Shown: piece by piece, positions 18,289 to 26,868 of the stretch
Layout: each line of letters starts with the position of its first letter
Numbering within the stretch: the first letter of the stretch is position 1
Origin: Isotricha intestinalis
Lineage: Eukaryota > Ciliophora > Litostomatea > Vestibuliferida > Isotrichidae
Assembly: GCA_023807065.1 (NCBI GenBank)
Contig: JAJJLU010000619.1
Coordinates: 1-26,868 of the forward strand
Length of the DNA: 26,868 nt
Direction: 5' to 3'
Translations under genes and position numbers: made by a program
Notes under the pieces: model-generated
What the model saw: the letters and a program-made list of their open reading frames with translations, nothing else
What the model was told of the DNA's origin: nothing
The model's database searches: none

Positions 18289-19061
18289 TTAACAAATCTT
18301 TTTTTCTTCAACTAAATTTTTTTGACCAATATTTTTTGCATTTTCAGACTGTTCAATACTATTTTCAGGTAAAGAACTAGAAATATCTCTTTTTCCAGTA
18401 GTAGGAATAATATTTAGCTTTTTATTTTTTGCTTCATTTCCAATTCCTAAATTATCCTCTTCTCTATTTGTTAAATTATCATTATTTTCTTTTTCTAATT
18501 CTTTAATTAATTCTTCTTTGTTTAAATTTTCATTATTTAAATTAGAAAAAATAGGTAAAGTAGAAATTGATGAAAAAAACATTTTTAATAAATTTGTTTC
18601 TTCCTTTGCTGAGACTTCGAAAAAATCCATTTTTTTTTCTTCTGAAAATTTTTTTCCTTCTTCAAAAGAAATTTCTCTTTTATCTTTTAAATCAATTTTA
18701 TTACCACAAATAACAATATTAGTATTTTCATAAGTATTAATAAATTCAATCCAAGAATTTAAATTATCAAAACTTTTTTTATTAGAGATATCATAAACCA
18801 AAATAACTAAACTAGCACCTCTAATATAATTTGGTATTAAACTTTTAAATTTTTCTTGTCCTGCAGAATCCCATATTTGCAATTTAATTGCTTTATCTTT
18901 ATATTTTATTGTTTTACTAAAAAAATCTACTCCTATTGATGGCTCATATTCATCCTAAAAAACTATTGATTATTGATATTTTTCCTACTGCTATATTACC
19001 TATTAATATTAATTTTGCTTGTTTATTTGATAATTTGAACTATATTCAATTCTTCTATCAT
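18289..19061 (-). CDS. Rab6-like small GTPase with disrupted 5' region
   Basis: From 18954 leftward the frame is intact and Rab6-like: EYEPSIGVDFFSKTI (switch I end), KLQIWDSAGQEKFKSLIPNY (G3, Rab6-type FRSLIP), GNKIDL (G4) and SAK (G5). A long Lys/Glu/Asn tail follows, ending KKIC with one terminal Cys that could be prenylated. Upstream, KQAKLILIGNIAVGKISIIN is clearly the P-loop strand, but it lies in another frame. It has Ile where GKT/GKS is required, and about five or six residues of switch I are missing at the junction near 18955. A further +1 change at AAA-TAA (19028-19023) would be needed to reach the nearest ATG (19061). No intron of suitable size repairs either break. It may be a decaying gene, a macronuclear rearrangement variant or a misassembly. 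Family role if intact: Golgi/endosome vesicle traffic. Confidence 0.72.
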
Positions 19062-19230
19062 AATTTTCGATTTTATTTTTTTAATATATAACATTTATTT
19101 GTTTTAAACAAATTTAATTGTTTTTTTTTTTTGTTTGAAATTTTTTTTTTTAATTAATTAATATTTTTTCAATCTTCAAAAAAAAGAAAAATTGGTATGA
19201 ATTAATTATTATTTATTATTAAAGTATATT

Positions 19231-20316
19231 ATGGGTTGTTGTGAAAGAAAACAAGCTCAATTTGATGAATTAATAACATATGAAAATGAAGAATTAAAAA
19301 GTAATTCAATAAAAGAAAAACCTGAAAAAGAATTAAATATAAATTTTAAATCAGCACCAAGAAAAAAACCAGAAGAAGAAATAAATAAATTACATGATAT
19401 TCTAAAAATTAAATTATCTTCAGACCCAAATAATAAAATAGAATTAGAAGAAATGAAATTAGATGAATTTGAAAAAGAAATAGAAAAAAATAAAAAAGGC
19501 AATGAAATAATATTAAATAATCAAAATGAATTAAATTTAATTAAATATGAAGGAGAAGACATATTATTCCAATCACCTCCTTTAAAATTTCAAAATAAAA
19601 ATAATGAAATAGAATATTATTCAGGGACATTTGATAATAAAGGTAATTTTTGTGGAATAGGAACTTTAATAACAAAAGATAAAAATATATATAATGGAAG
19701 TTTTAAAAATGGTTTATTTGATGGAAAAGGAATTTTCATAAATGAAAATGGAAATTATTATTTTGGAGATTGGAAAAATGGTAAAATTGAAGGAAAAGGA
19801 AAAACAATATTAAATAATAAAATATTATATGAAGGAGATTATATTAATAATGAAAAGAATGGTTTTGGAAAAGAAAATTATGATGATGGTTCTTATTATG
19901 AAGGTAATTTTGAAAATAATGAAAAAAAAGGTTTTGGTAAATATACATTCAAAAATGGTTCTTATTATGAAGGAAATTTTGAAAATAATTTATATAATGG
20001 AAAAGGAGAATTTCATTGGAATGATGGAAGAATATATAAAGGAAATTTTAATAATGGATTAATTAATGGAAAAGGAATTTTTATTTGGAAAGATGGTTCT
20101 AATTATGAAGGAAATTATTTAAATGGAATTAAACAAGGACAAGGAGTTTATTCTTGGACTGATGGAAAAAAATATAATGGGAATTTTATCAATAATGAAC
20201 CTCATGGAAATGGATTAATTACTATTGGAGATAAACAATTTAATAGTAAGTTTAGATATGGTAAATTTATTTCTAATCTTGATTCACAAAATTCTACTAA
20301 TAGAACTGAAAATTAA
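19231..20316 (+). CDS. MORN-repeat protein, probably membrane-anchored
   Basis: The 361-residue protein starts MGCCERKQ, a strong N-myristoylation (Gly2) and palmitoylation (Cys3, Cys4) context. A charged, Glu/Lys-rich helical segment of about 115 residues follows. From about residue 130 to 345 there are nine MORN repeats of about 23 residues, each of the form YYEGNFENNEKKGFGKYTFKNG with the YxGxFxNGxxxGxG core. MORN arrays bind membranes or act as scaffolds; in protists they occur at the cell cortex, basal bodies and in PIP kinases. No kinase or SET domain follows, so this is a stand-alone scaffold. It is divergent from the Rab gene with about 170 bases between. Stop TAA. Confidence 0.9.
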   Translation: MGCCERKQAQFDELITYENEELKSNSIKEKPEKELNINFKSAPRKKPEEEINKLHDILKIKLSSDPNNKIELEEMKLDEFEKEIEKNKKGNEIILNNQNELNLIKYEGEDILFQSPPLKFQNKNNEIEYYSGTFDNKGNFCGIGTLITKDKNIYNGSFKNGLFDGKGIFINENGNYYFGDWKNGKIEGKGKTILNNKILYEGDYINNEKNGFGKENYDDGSYYEGNFENNEKKGFGKYTFKNGSYYEGNFENNLYNGKGEFHWNDGRIYKGNFNNGLINGKGIFIWKDGSNYEGNYLNGIKQGQGVYSWTDGKKYNGNFINNEPHGNGLITIGDKQFNSKFRYGKFISNLDSQNSTNRTEN

Positions 20317-20580
20317 AATTAATGTTTTATTTTCATTATTGATTTAAAAAAATATAATAAATTGAAATTGTTCACTTTAATTGTTTAAATTTTTATTTTT
20401 TTATATCTTTTATTTTTAAAAAATAAAATAGACTTTTTTAAATAATATTATTATTTATTTATTTATTTTTTATATATTGAGTAAAAATTTGAAAAAATTA
20501 GAAAATCATATTTCAAAATTTGTCTTTTGAAAATAAAATATATTCTGCTAATATAACTTTTATTAAATCAAAACCTTATA

Positions 20581-21456
20581 ATGGAAGAAAATAATGATTT
20601 TGAAATAAATGAATTTTGCTGGGCAAAAATAAAAGGATTTCCAACATGGCCTTCGTATATATTAGATAAAAAAAATTCTAAATTTAAAGTACAATTTATT
20701 GGTGATTATAATCATTCAAATTTACAAAGCAAAAAATTATTTAAATGGACTCAACAAAATAGTGAAAATTTTTCAAATTCATCAAAAAAATATAAAGAAT
20801 TATTTAATGGTGCAATTTATTTTAAAAAATTAATTGATGAAGGTTATTTATCAATTTCTGATTATATTGATTGTTATCAATTTTGTTATCAAAAAGAAGG
20901 TAAATGGAATTGTAAAAATATAGAACTTTTTCTATCAAAGAATAAAGGAGATAATTTAATTTATAATAGCATTAATATTGATGGTAAAGTTACTCCAACT
21001 ATTTTTATTAAATGTCATGATGATAAAGAATCAAATTCAAAAGGAAAAGAAATTGATTATACTCAATTTAATAAAAGTGATTCGGATAATGTTAAAAAAG
21101 AAACTGAATCTGTTAGTTTAAATAATAATGATAATAAAGATAAAAATATTGATAGTAATAAAAGTAAAAAAGATAGAAATGATAAAAAAAAGAATGATAA
21201 GAAAAAAAATAATGATGAAAATAAAAAAATAAGAGAGAATAAAAATAACAAAAAAAGTAAAAAAGAAAGTAAAAATGAAAGTAAAAGTAAAAGTAAAAAT
21301 AATAATTTTCTTGGTTTTAAAAGACTAAGTGTTTCAAAACCTTCCAATATTAGTTTAGGCAAGAAAAATATAAAAAGAAAAAAAGAAGATAAAAAATCTT
21401 TGGTTGAAGAATTTTTGAGAATTGGTAAAATATTATTTAGCAGTTCATATCCCTAA
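20581..21456 (+). CDS. PWWP-domain chromatin protein
   Basis: The 291-residue protein has an N-terminal PWWP domain (about residues 8-90). FCWAKIKGFPTWPSYIL contains the entry strand and the PTWP version of the Pro-Trp-Trp-Pro motif, followed by FKVQFIGDYNHSNL. PWWP domains read methylated lysines on histone H3 (H3K36 type) together with DNA. The aromatic cage residues cannot be fully assigned here. The rest is a long basic Lys/Asn/Ser tract (about 150-250) of low complexity, probably a nuclear DNA-binding tail. Single exon; stop TAA. It lies downstream of the MORN gene on the same strand with about 260 bases between, so it has its own promoter. Confidence 0.85.
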   Translation: MEENNDFEINEFCWAKIKGFPTWPSYILDKKNSKFKVQFIGDYNHSNLQSKKLFKWTQQNSENFSNSSKKYKELFNGAIYFKKLIDEGYLSISDYIDCYQFCYQKEGKWNCKNIELFLSKNKGDNLIYNSINIDGKVTPTIFIKCHDDKESNSKGKEIDYTQFNKSDSDNVKKETESVSLNNNDNKDKNIDSNKSKKDRNDKKKNDKKKNNDENKKIRENKNNKKSKKESKNESKSKSKNNNFLGFKRLSVSKPSNISLGKKNIKRKKEDKKSLVEEFLRIGKILFSSSYP

Positions 21457-21895
21457 GAATTGTCATTAAATTAAATAAACATTTATTTATATAAAAAAAT
21501 CATAATTTTTTATCAAAAAAAGTTTAAAATAAAATTTTTTCTTTTAATTATATAAATAAAAGAGTCAAAAAGGGAAAAATAAGTATTATTTTTATTAATT
21601 TTAACATTTAATTTATCATTTCTTATCTATTATAAAAAAAAGATTTAACTCAATGACAGAAAATTTTTTCTGTTTTAGGGAAAAGAATTCAATCTTTTTT
21701 TAAATAAATTTTTGGGTTATTTTTTGTTCAAATTAATTTTATTATAAAAATTAATTTATATAATAAATAAATTTAGTTTTTATATTTATTTCTATATAGA
21801 CATAATATATGAAATTACTATTTTTATATATGAATGATTTTATTTTAAATAATAATCTTTACTTCTAAATTATATTTTAATATAAATAAATAAAT
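21457..21895. other. Convergent intergenic region, no gene seen
   Basis: About 440 bases lie between the 3' ends of the PWWP and nucleotidyltransferase genes. It contains a small perfect inverted repeat, CAGAAAA/TTTTCTG, at about 21658-21673, and a 16-codon frame overlapping it. Neither is strong enough to call as a feature. Confidence 0.5.
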
Positions 21896-23317
21896 TTAAA
21901 AAACACTTTGATTGTTTACTTCACAAAATCTTTTAACTGAATTAAAAATTCTTTTTAATATACAATGTTCAGTATTAAATAATTTATTTTGGATTCCTAA
22001 ATAATGACACCCACATTCACAATCTTCTTTAGCAACCATATAAGCAATCATAAAAGCCATTTTAATATTCATAAATTGAAAAGTACTTTTAGCAACATTA
22101 TTATTTTTATTAAGTGGATCAACAATGATTAATTCATGACTATTAGAATTAAATTGAAATAAATTATTATCTTTTTCAATATCATTATTAATAGGATAAG
22201 TAATAATAATATATTTATTAAAATCAAATAAAATTCCATAATGACCTAAAACATTTAAAAAAGTTTCACCTAAAATTTCTGGAGAATCACTTTTAAATTT
22301 TCCACTATCAATTTTACTTTGAATAAAAGAGACTACCATTAAAGTTAAACCATATGAACTTAATCCTCCTGTATAAGGATTATTTAATAAACCATTGTTT
22401 AATAAAGTTTTCAATGCCAAAATTATTGGTTGTAAAACTGAATAAGTATTCAAATAACTTTTTATTAATTCTACTGTTTTTAAACCAAAATGTTTTTCAC
22501 TTTCTAAACTTATATCAACATGAAAATTAAATTTATCATTTAAAACTAATTTGATTATTGGTATATTTGTGTTTTCAATAAATTTATGTTTTAAAACCCA
22601 ATTTTTTTGAGTTAATTTAATATATAATTTACTTAAGAAAAAATCATCATTATAATTTGAATTATTTGTTATTACAGTATCAATGTCTGACCAAGGTAAA
22701 CAAAGACCAGTACAATAAGAACCATATAAATTTACTTTATAATCAGAATTTATTTCATTTACACAATTTTGTATATTATTTATTATTTCTGTTATCACTG
22801 GCTTTTTAATTGATATTTGTTCACTTATATAATATTGATAATCTAGTAAATCCTTTTGAAGACATTTTATTATATATGATTCTGGATATAGGTTATTTAT
22901 AAATTTTGATTGTAAAAACGTGTAATTATCTAAATTTGAATTTAATATCATCTTATTTATATCATTTATTTGAGATGTTAATTCTTTTATTTGTAATTCT
23001 TGTTTTGATATTTTCTTTTTTTGATTTAATATTTCATTTTCTTTTTTATTTATTTCTTTATGAATTTCTGTTAATTGATATTTATTGTTTAATATCTCAT
23101 CATTATAATTTTTTATTGTTTCTTCATGTTTAAGTAATAATTTAGCTATTTCATTTATTTGATTATTTAGTTCTTCTTGAGATTCATTTAAATTTATATA
23201 TAATTCATTATTATTATTTTCTGATAATGACAAATATGTATTTAATTTTTGATTTTCAAATTCTATTGGAATTATAAAAGGTTCTTTTTTATTATTTAGT
23301 TTTTCTTTTTTCGACAT
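21896..23317 (-). CDS. Non-canonical poly(A) polymerase / nucleotidyltransferase (Trf4/PAPD type)
   Basis: The 473-residue protein has an N-terminal coiled coil (about 45-125) and then a DNA polymerase beta-type nucleotidyltransferase. VNLYGSYCTGLCLPWSDIDTVI (from about 195) gives the GS motif and catalytic Asp211 and Asp213, and FHVDISL (Asp268) the third carboxylate. The central domain follows, with the PAP-associated signature NPYTGGLSSYGLTLMVVSF, GETFLNVLGHYG and an IVDPLNKNNNVAKSTF block typical of Trf4/Trf5/PAPD5. These enzymes add A or U tails to RNAs for exosome decay or maturation. The Cys-rich segment near the end (EDCECGCHY) is unusual. The N-terminal coiled coil could recruit partners in place of a separate RNA-binding subunit. 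Start ATG, stop TAA. Confidence 0.9.
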   Translation of the reverse strand: MSKKEKLNNKKEPFIIPIEFENQKLNTYLSLSENNNNELYINLNESQEELNNQINEIAKLLLKHEETIKNYNDEILNNKYQLTEIHKEINKKENEILNQKKKISKQELQIKELTSQINDINKMILNSNLDNYTFLQSKFINNLYPESYIIKCLQKDLLDYQYYISEQISIKKPVITEIINNIQNCVNEINSDYKVNLYGSYCTGLCLPWSDIDTVITNNSNYNDDFFLSKLYIKLTQKNWVLKHKFIENTNIPIIKLVLNDKFNFHVDISLESEKHFGLKTVELIKSYLNTYSVLQPIILALKTLLNNGLLNNPYTGGLSSYGLTLMVVSFIQSKIDSGKFKSDSPEILGETFLNVLGHYGILFDFNKYIIITYPINNDIEKDNNLFQFNSNSHELIIVDPLNKNNNVAKSTFQFMNIKMAFMIAYMVAKEDCECGCHYLGIQNKLFNTEHCILKRIFNSVKRFCEVNNQSVF

Positions 23318-23485
23318 TGGATTTAATTTATAATTTATTTAATTATTCAAATTTTCATTGGAGTAATTCATTTTTTATTTAATATAATCAATAAAAATTA
23401 TTATTATTCTAAAAATTTAATATAAACAATAATTTCAAAAAAATAATTATTTATTTAAATCAATATTTTTCATTGATTTTATTAT

Positions 23486-24568
23486 TTAACTATTTTCATT
23501 ATATTTTCTTAATCTTATTGCTTCAAGCCAAGTGTCTTTTGATTTTTTATTATAATTTTCTGATTTATTTTCCCAAAACACACATCCTAATTTATACATT
23601 GCTCCAGAAATTAATTCAAATTCTATTGTAGAATTATCAGATATATTTGCATTAAATTTTGATTTTAATTCTAGAATTTTTTCAAATTTTAGTGATAAAT
23701 TTTTATATTCTTCTTCAACACTTTTTAATTTTGATCTCGCTATTTCTTCATTTGTTTGAAGTAAGGCAATTAATTTATTGTTTCTTTGAGACCTCATATT
23801 TAAATTTTCCAATTCTTTTTTTAAATTCACTTCATTTTTAATGTTCTGTTTTAATTCTTCATCTAATTCTTTTTTGGAAATATCTTTTTCCATTGAAATT
23901 CTAATTTCATTATCTAATTTATCTCTTAATTCTTTTTCTATGTTATAAAAATCATTTGGATATTCTTTCAATTCTTTTTTAACAGGATTTTTTTGAGATT
24001 TTATTGAATTGGCTTTTTCAGGTGAGTTTCCTTTATTACTCTCATTATTATTATTGCTTGGTGTAATTATTATATTTTTTGGAACAATTGGTTTTTTATT
24101 TTCTGATTGGGAATTTCCTTTAAGAATAGTATAATCACATACAATTTTAGCAATTAAACTTTTATTTTTTTCATTTATTCTTGTTCCAAAAATCTTTTTT
24201 TTAGTTGAAAATAAAGCTGATATAATTAATAATTTTATAAAATTATCTACTTCATTTTGTAAGCCATTCGCTAGTTTCGATAAATCTAATTTTTCTATTT
24301 CTTTATTAAATAAATCAGATGGACTAAATTTGCTTATTTTTTTTAACATTGCTAATAATTGAGTTTTTACTTCTGTTAAATTTATGATTTTATATGTCAA
24401 TGAATTATCATATGTTAATTTTAAATTTTTTCCTATATTTTCATCAATTTCAGTCACTAAACTTTTCAAATTATTTGCATTTAATAAATCTTCTGATGAA
24501 GAAAAAGGATTTTCTAGAGAAACAACAAAAAAAGAATTTATTACATTGAATAAAGCTTCTGAATTCAT
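23486..24568 (-). CDS. Coiled-coil protein, possibly Hook-domain related
   Basis: A 360-residue protein. The first ~150 residues are helical and compact (LFNVINSFFVVSLENPFSSS, ..., LDLSKLANGLQNEVDNFIKLLI). Their order of helices is reminiscent of the N-terminal Hook domain that links dynein adaptors to the motor. A Ser/Asn-rich linker (about 160-190) leads to a long coiled coil (about 200-320) and a conserved-looking end (FELISGAMYKLGCVFWENKS). The Hook assignment rests on pattern only and could be wrong; a centriolar or axonemal coiled-coil protein is equally possible. It is on the same strand as the nucleotidyltransferase gene, with 168 bases between them. Stop TAA. Confidence 0.6.
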   Translation of the reverse strand: MNSEALFNVINSFFVVSLENPFSSSEDLLNANNLKSLVTEIDENIGKNLKLTYDNSLTYKIINLTEVKTQLLAMLKKISKFSPSDLFNKEIEKLDLSKLANGLQNEVDNFIKLLIISALFSTKKKIFGTRINEKNKSLIAKIVCDYTILKGNSQSENKKPIVPKNIIITPSNNNNESNKGNSPEKANSIKSQKNPVKKELKEYPNDFYNIEKELRDKLDNEIRISMEKDISKKELDEELKQNIKNEVNLKKELENLNMRSQRNNKLIALLQTNEEIARSKLKSVEEEYKNLSLKFEKILELKSKFNANISDNSTIEFELISGAMYKLGCVFWENKSENYNKKSKDTWLEAIRLRKYNENS

Positions 24569-25025
24569 ATTTTATAAATATTTTAATTATTATTTTTAAA
24601 ACAAAAAATAATTTTAATTGTTGATTAATCATATGCATTTTATAATTATTTTTGTTTTTTATTATATTAATTATACTAAAATAAAGAATAAATGAATATT
24701 TTCTTTTAAAAATTTTAACAATTTATTAAATGTTTAATTAAAAGTATTAAATTACTTTATAATTATAATTCATTCTTATTTTTTCCTTTATATCTCATCC
24801 TAAAAAACAAAAAAAGTTTAGATAATAAAATTATATCTACTATACTTATTTATTGGAAATTATTTAAAAACTTAATATTTTTATTTAATTAAAAAAAAAA
24901 AAATTTTGATTTGGTTTTATTAAATATTTTAAATATTTAAATAAAAACAATTTTTTTTATTTAAAATAAAATACAAATGAAAACAATTTTAATAATTTGT
25001 TTTAAAAAAATATTTATAAAAATTT
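24569..25025. other. Divergent intergenic region, no gene seen
   Basis: About 460 bases lie between two divergent starts. Sequence is A/T-rich with long A and T runs near 24890-24960. No open frame, RNA or repeat is supported. Confidence 0.5.
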
Positions 25026-25679
25026 ATGAATTCAAATATTAAAGATGATAATGAATGGGAAACAGATGAAGAACAAACTCAATTTTTAAGAATAAATTTT
25101 GAAAATGCTTCAAAAATAAATATAGAAATAAATAAAAGGAAAAAATATCATATTAAAAAAATAAAAGGATTAGAAAAAAAAGAAATTGATTCAGCTTTAG
25201 AAGTTGAAAAATATATTAAAAATAATATTTTACCAAATTTTTCAATTAAAACAGATTTAAATAATAATAAACCTTATTTATCTATAGGAAAAAATGATTA
25301 TATAATTAATGATAAACCAGAAGTTGGAACAAATGTATTTTTTTCTTATAATGAAAACAAAAAAAGATTAGAAATTTTAGGAAAATCAGAAAGATTTTTA
25401 GAGTCAAAAATTTTTAAAGTAAAAAAAAGAATTTCTACAAAAAAAAATGTATTAATTAATCAAGTAAAAAAGAAAAATAGAATTCAACAAATTAAAAAAT
25501 TAAAAAATAAAAATAGTGGTGAAATTGATACTGAAATTAATACTTCTAAAAATTCAGAAGGTGATAATAAAAATGTTACCAATAAAAATGTTAAATTGAT
25601 AGGAAATAAAAGAAACAGAAGACAAAAAAGAAAATATATAAAAGAATCAACAATAATAAACATAAAAAAAATAAATTAA
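25026..25679 (+). CDS. Basic protein, possible TFIIIC small subunit (triple-barrel type)
   Basis: A 217-residue protein. The N-terminal half has an acidic start and a strand (EWETDEEQTQFLRINFE), then KPYLSIGKNDYIINDKPEVG and TNVFFSYNENKKRLEILGKS. The order of strand, 'P-x-L-x-I-G' strand and 'G-T-x-x-F-F' strand recalls the TFIIIC triple-barrel domain of GTF3C6/Tfc7, a component of the RNA polymerase III factor that binds tRNA promoters. The match is by pattern and is not firm. The C-terminal 90 residues are Lys/Asn/Arg-rich and would suit a nuclear, nucleic-acid-contacting protein. Stop TAA, convergent with the TM2 gene at 113 bases. Confidence 0.55.
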   Translation: MNSNIKDDNEWETDEEQTQFLRINFENASKINIEINKRKKYHIKKIKGLEKKEIDSALEVEKYIKNNILPNFSIKTDLNNNKPYLSIGKNDYIINDKPEVGTNVFFSYNENKKRLEILGKSERFLESKIFKVKKRISTKKNVLINQVKKKNRIQQIKKLKNKNSGEIDTEINTSKNSEGDNKNVTNKNVKLIGNKRNRRQKRKYIKESTIINIKKIN

Positions 25680-25792
25680 AGTAAAAAATAATTATATTAT
25701 AAATAAATATTTTAATATTTTCATTTAATAATAAAAATACACCATTTAAATTTTGAAAAAAATTTAAAAAAAATAAATTTAACTTATTCTCA

Positions 25793-26278
25793 TTAAATAA
25801 AAGGAACAGCATTTCCATCAGTATAGTAACCTAAACCATAAGAAACAATATCAATAATTTGAATAGAAATCCAAGCAAAAAAATTCAAAAGAAAAATAAA
25901 AGAAAGACATATTACACTATTATTTATTTTACTTTTCAAACAACACAATTCACCACAAAAACTTAAAATAAAAATAACAAATAAAGTAAATTTTAAAATT
26001 GCCATATTTGTTTTTTCAGCATAAATATGTCCAACTCCAATTGGAAAAAATAATTCCAATAAAAATGCAATTAATTTATATTTTATTTGATAATTACAAT
26101 TTATTCCATAACTTTTAATATATTGATTATTTACTGTTTTAAAATCTTTTGAACATATACAAACATTTTTTTCACATATTCCTTGTAATGGAGGACAATT
26201 TGAAGGTGAACATTTTAAACATATATTTATTTTTAATAATGTTATGAGAAATATAAGTTTATATAATTTAATTGTCAT
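25793..26278 (-). CDS. TM2-domain membrane protein with Cys-rich ectodomain
   Basis: The 161-residue protein begins with a signal peptide (about 1-20). A short Cys-rich stretch follows (residues 23-61, C-x4-C-x6-C-x4-C-x-C then a late Cys), resembling one EGF-like module. The membrane part starts KLIAFLLELFFPIGVGHIYA, which carries the TM2 signature G-x-G-H-x-Y, with membrane helices at about 66-83, 93-113 and 122-145. It ends YGLGYYTDGNAVPF, close to the DGNGVPL ending common in protist TM2 proteins. The function of these small proteins is poorly known; human TM2D relatives act in phagocytosis-related processes. Start ATG, stop TAA. Confidence 0.8.
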   Translation of the reverse strand: MTIKLYKLIFLITLLKINICLKCSPSNCPPLQGICEKNVCICSKDFKTVNNQYIKSYGINCNYQIKYKLIAFLLELFFPIGVGHIYAEKTNMAILKFTLFVIFILSFCGELCCLKSKINNSVICLSFIFLLNFFAWISIQIIDIVSYGLGYYTDGNAVPFI

Positions 26279-26380
26279 TTTTATATTAATTGAATTTTTA
26301 ATTTTATTTTTTATTTATTTTTATACAATTTAATTAATTATTTATTAGATTTTTACTTGAAAAATTATATTATTTTTGAT

Positions 26381-26868
26381 TTATATATAACTAGTTAAAG
26401 TAGTCCAAACTGTTATTGAATCAGTTAAAGTAGGATATAATTCTTCTGCAAATAATTTAGTATTACTAACAAATTTTTCACAATTAATATTAATTAATTT
26501 CTTAATTTCATCCATGTTCATTTTATTACAATAAGCAAATTGTTTATGTAAATTTTCCAAAGCATAAGTTTCTTTAGTACAAATATTTTCCATTGCATAA
26601 TTTTTATCATTTAATAATCTATTTTCATCAATTGGAAAATAACCTTTTTGTATTTCCCATTTATTTATATCTCTTAAAGCATATAATTTTTCCTTTTTAT
26701 TATTTAATCTTGTTTTTTCAGTATTATAATTATATTTTAATTCATCTCTTTTATATATTAATTCTTGATATGCTTCACCTTCCATTCTTTGATATTTAAA
26801 AAAATCTTTTATTCTACTTTTAATTATTTCATTTTGATTAAATAAATTTCTTTTCCAATTTTTAAAAA
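26381..26868 (-). CDS. Sorting-nexin-like (BAR region) protein, 5' end outside the window
   Basis: The frame is open from the right edge (26868) to TAA at 26381, giving the last ~160 residues. There is an internal ATG at 26785, but codons continue upstream in frame (...NQNEIIKSRIKDFFKYQRM...), so the gene most likely begins beyond the window. The segment is a helical hairpin with KRDELKYNYNTEKTRLNNKK, INKWEIQKG, a conserved-style helix and the ending NTKLFAEELYPTLTDSITVW. This order matches the C-terminal BAR half of Vps5/SNX1-like sorting nexins, which curve endosomal membranes in the retromer pathway. The PX domain, if present, would lie outside. The identification is moderate because helical BAR sequences resemble other coiled coils. 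Confidence 0.65.
   Translation of the reverse strand, partial: FKNWKRNLFNQNEIIKSRIKDFFKYQRMEGEAYQELIYKRDELKYNYNTEKTRLNNKKEKLYALRDINKWEIQKGYFPIDENRLLNDKNYAMENICTKETYALENLHKQFAYCNKMNMDEIKKLININCEKFVSNTKLFAEELYPTLTDSITVWTTLTSYI

Noticed and set aside
18955..18988. 34-nt GT...AG intron in the Rab gene that would restore the frame
   Set aside because: The length and frame fit, and the end is TTTTTTAG, but splicing would remove the P-loop lysine and most of the G1 motif, which is plainly coding. I therefore prefer a damaged gene.
21063..21362. Leu/Ser-rich minus-strand frame opposite the PWWP gene
   Set aside because: Antisense of the Lys/Asn/Ser-rich tail; no independent evidence.
21658..21673. 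Small inverted repeat CAGAAAA/TTTTCTG as a terminator or regulatory hairpin
   Set aside because: Seven-base arms of mostly A/T are expected by chance in this composition, and eukaryotic Pol II genes do not use such terminators.
427..26785. Ciliate code with TAA/TAG read as Gln
   Set aside because: All recognised genes end at TAA or TAG at the expected family length and use CAA for Gln, so these codons act as stops here.
40..26868. CRISPR arrays, insertion sequences, transposase genes or integrases
   Set aside because: I saw no regularly spaced repeats, terminal inverted repeats or transposase motifs anywhere in the window.

Overview
The window is the end of a eukaryotic chromosome or macronuclear DNA molecule from what is almost certainly a ciliate. 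Position 1 opens with five tandem copies of the C-rich heptamer CCCCAAT plus a partial sixth, read inward from the left end, so a telomere lies at base 1. The DNA is extremely A+T-rich. Genes are closely packed on both strands, coding regions are rich in Asn/Lys/Ile, and the few introns that can be seen are only 26-35 nt long. The first gene belongs to a two-transmembrane protein family that is greatly expanded in ciliates. LC8 dynein light chain, tandem FHA, MORN-repeat and cyclic-nucleotide-binding proteins also fit a ciliated protist. TAA ends 17 of the 19 recognised genes, TAG ends two and TGA none; Trp is always TGG. CCCCAAT differs from the CCCCAA and CCCCAAAA repeats of model ciliates. 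I associate it, from memory and without certainty, with anaerobic rumen (litostome) ciliates; the phage-type lysozyme gene would suit a bacteria-eating gut ciliate.

Layout, left to right. The telomere (1-39) and a short subtelomere are followed on the minus strand by the two-TM protein (427-2478) and a Trm3/TARBP1-type tRNA 2'-O-ribose methyltransferase (2608-6975). Then come a mitochondrial-type co-chaperonin Cpn10 (+), a spliced Mei2-like RNA-binding protein (-), a Hikeshi/OPI10 Hsp70 import carrier (-) divergent from LC8 dynein light chain (+), a cyclic-nucleotide-binding protein (-), a secreted phage-tail-type lysozyme (+), an EF-hand protein (-), a probable gene relic and a tRNA-Asn(GUU) (-).

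The right half holds a RanBP2-type zinc-finger protein (-), a spliced FHA-domain protein with one broken frame (+), a Rab6-like GTPase with a damaged N-terminal region (-), a MORN-repeat protein (+), a PWWP protein (+), a Trf4/PAPD-type nucleotidyltransferase (-), a coiled-coil protein (possibly Hook-like, -), a possible TFIIIC small subunit (+), a TM2-domain membrane protein (-) and a sorting-nexin-like BAR protein cut by the window edge (-).

The genes do not form an operon or a pathway cluster; this looks like ordinary mixed housekeeping content with several RNA-biology genes (Trm3, Mei2-like, RanBP2 zinc finger, Trf4, tRNA-Asn). The points most worth checking are the heptameric telomere, the tiny introns, the frame breaks in the Rab and FHA genes, the gene relic beside the tRNA, and the bacterial/phage-type lysozyme.
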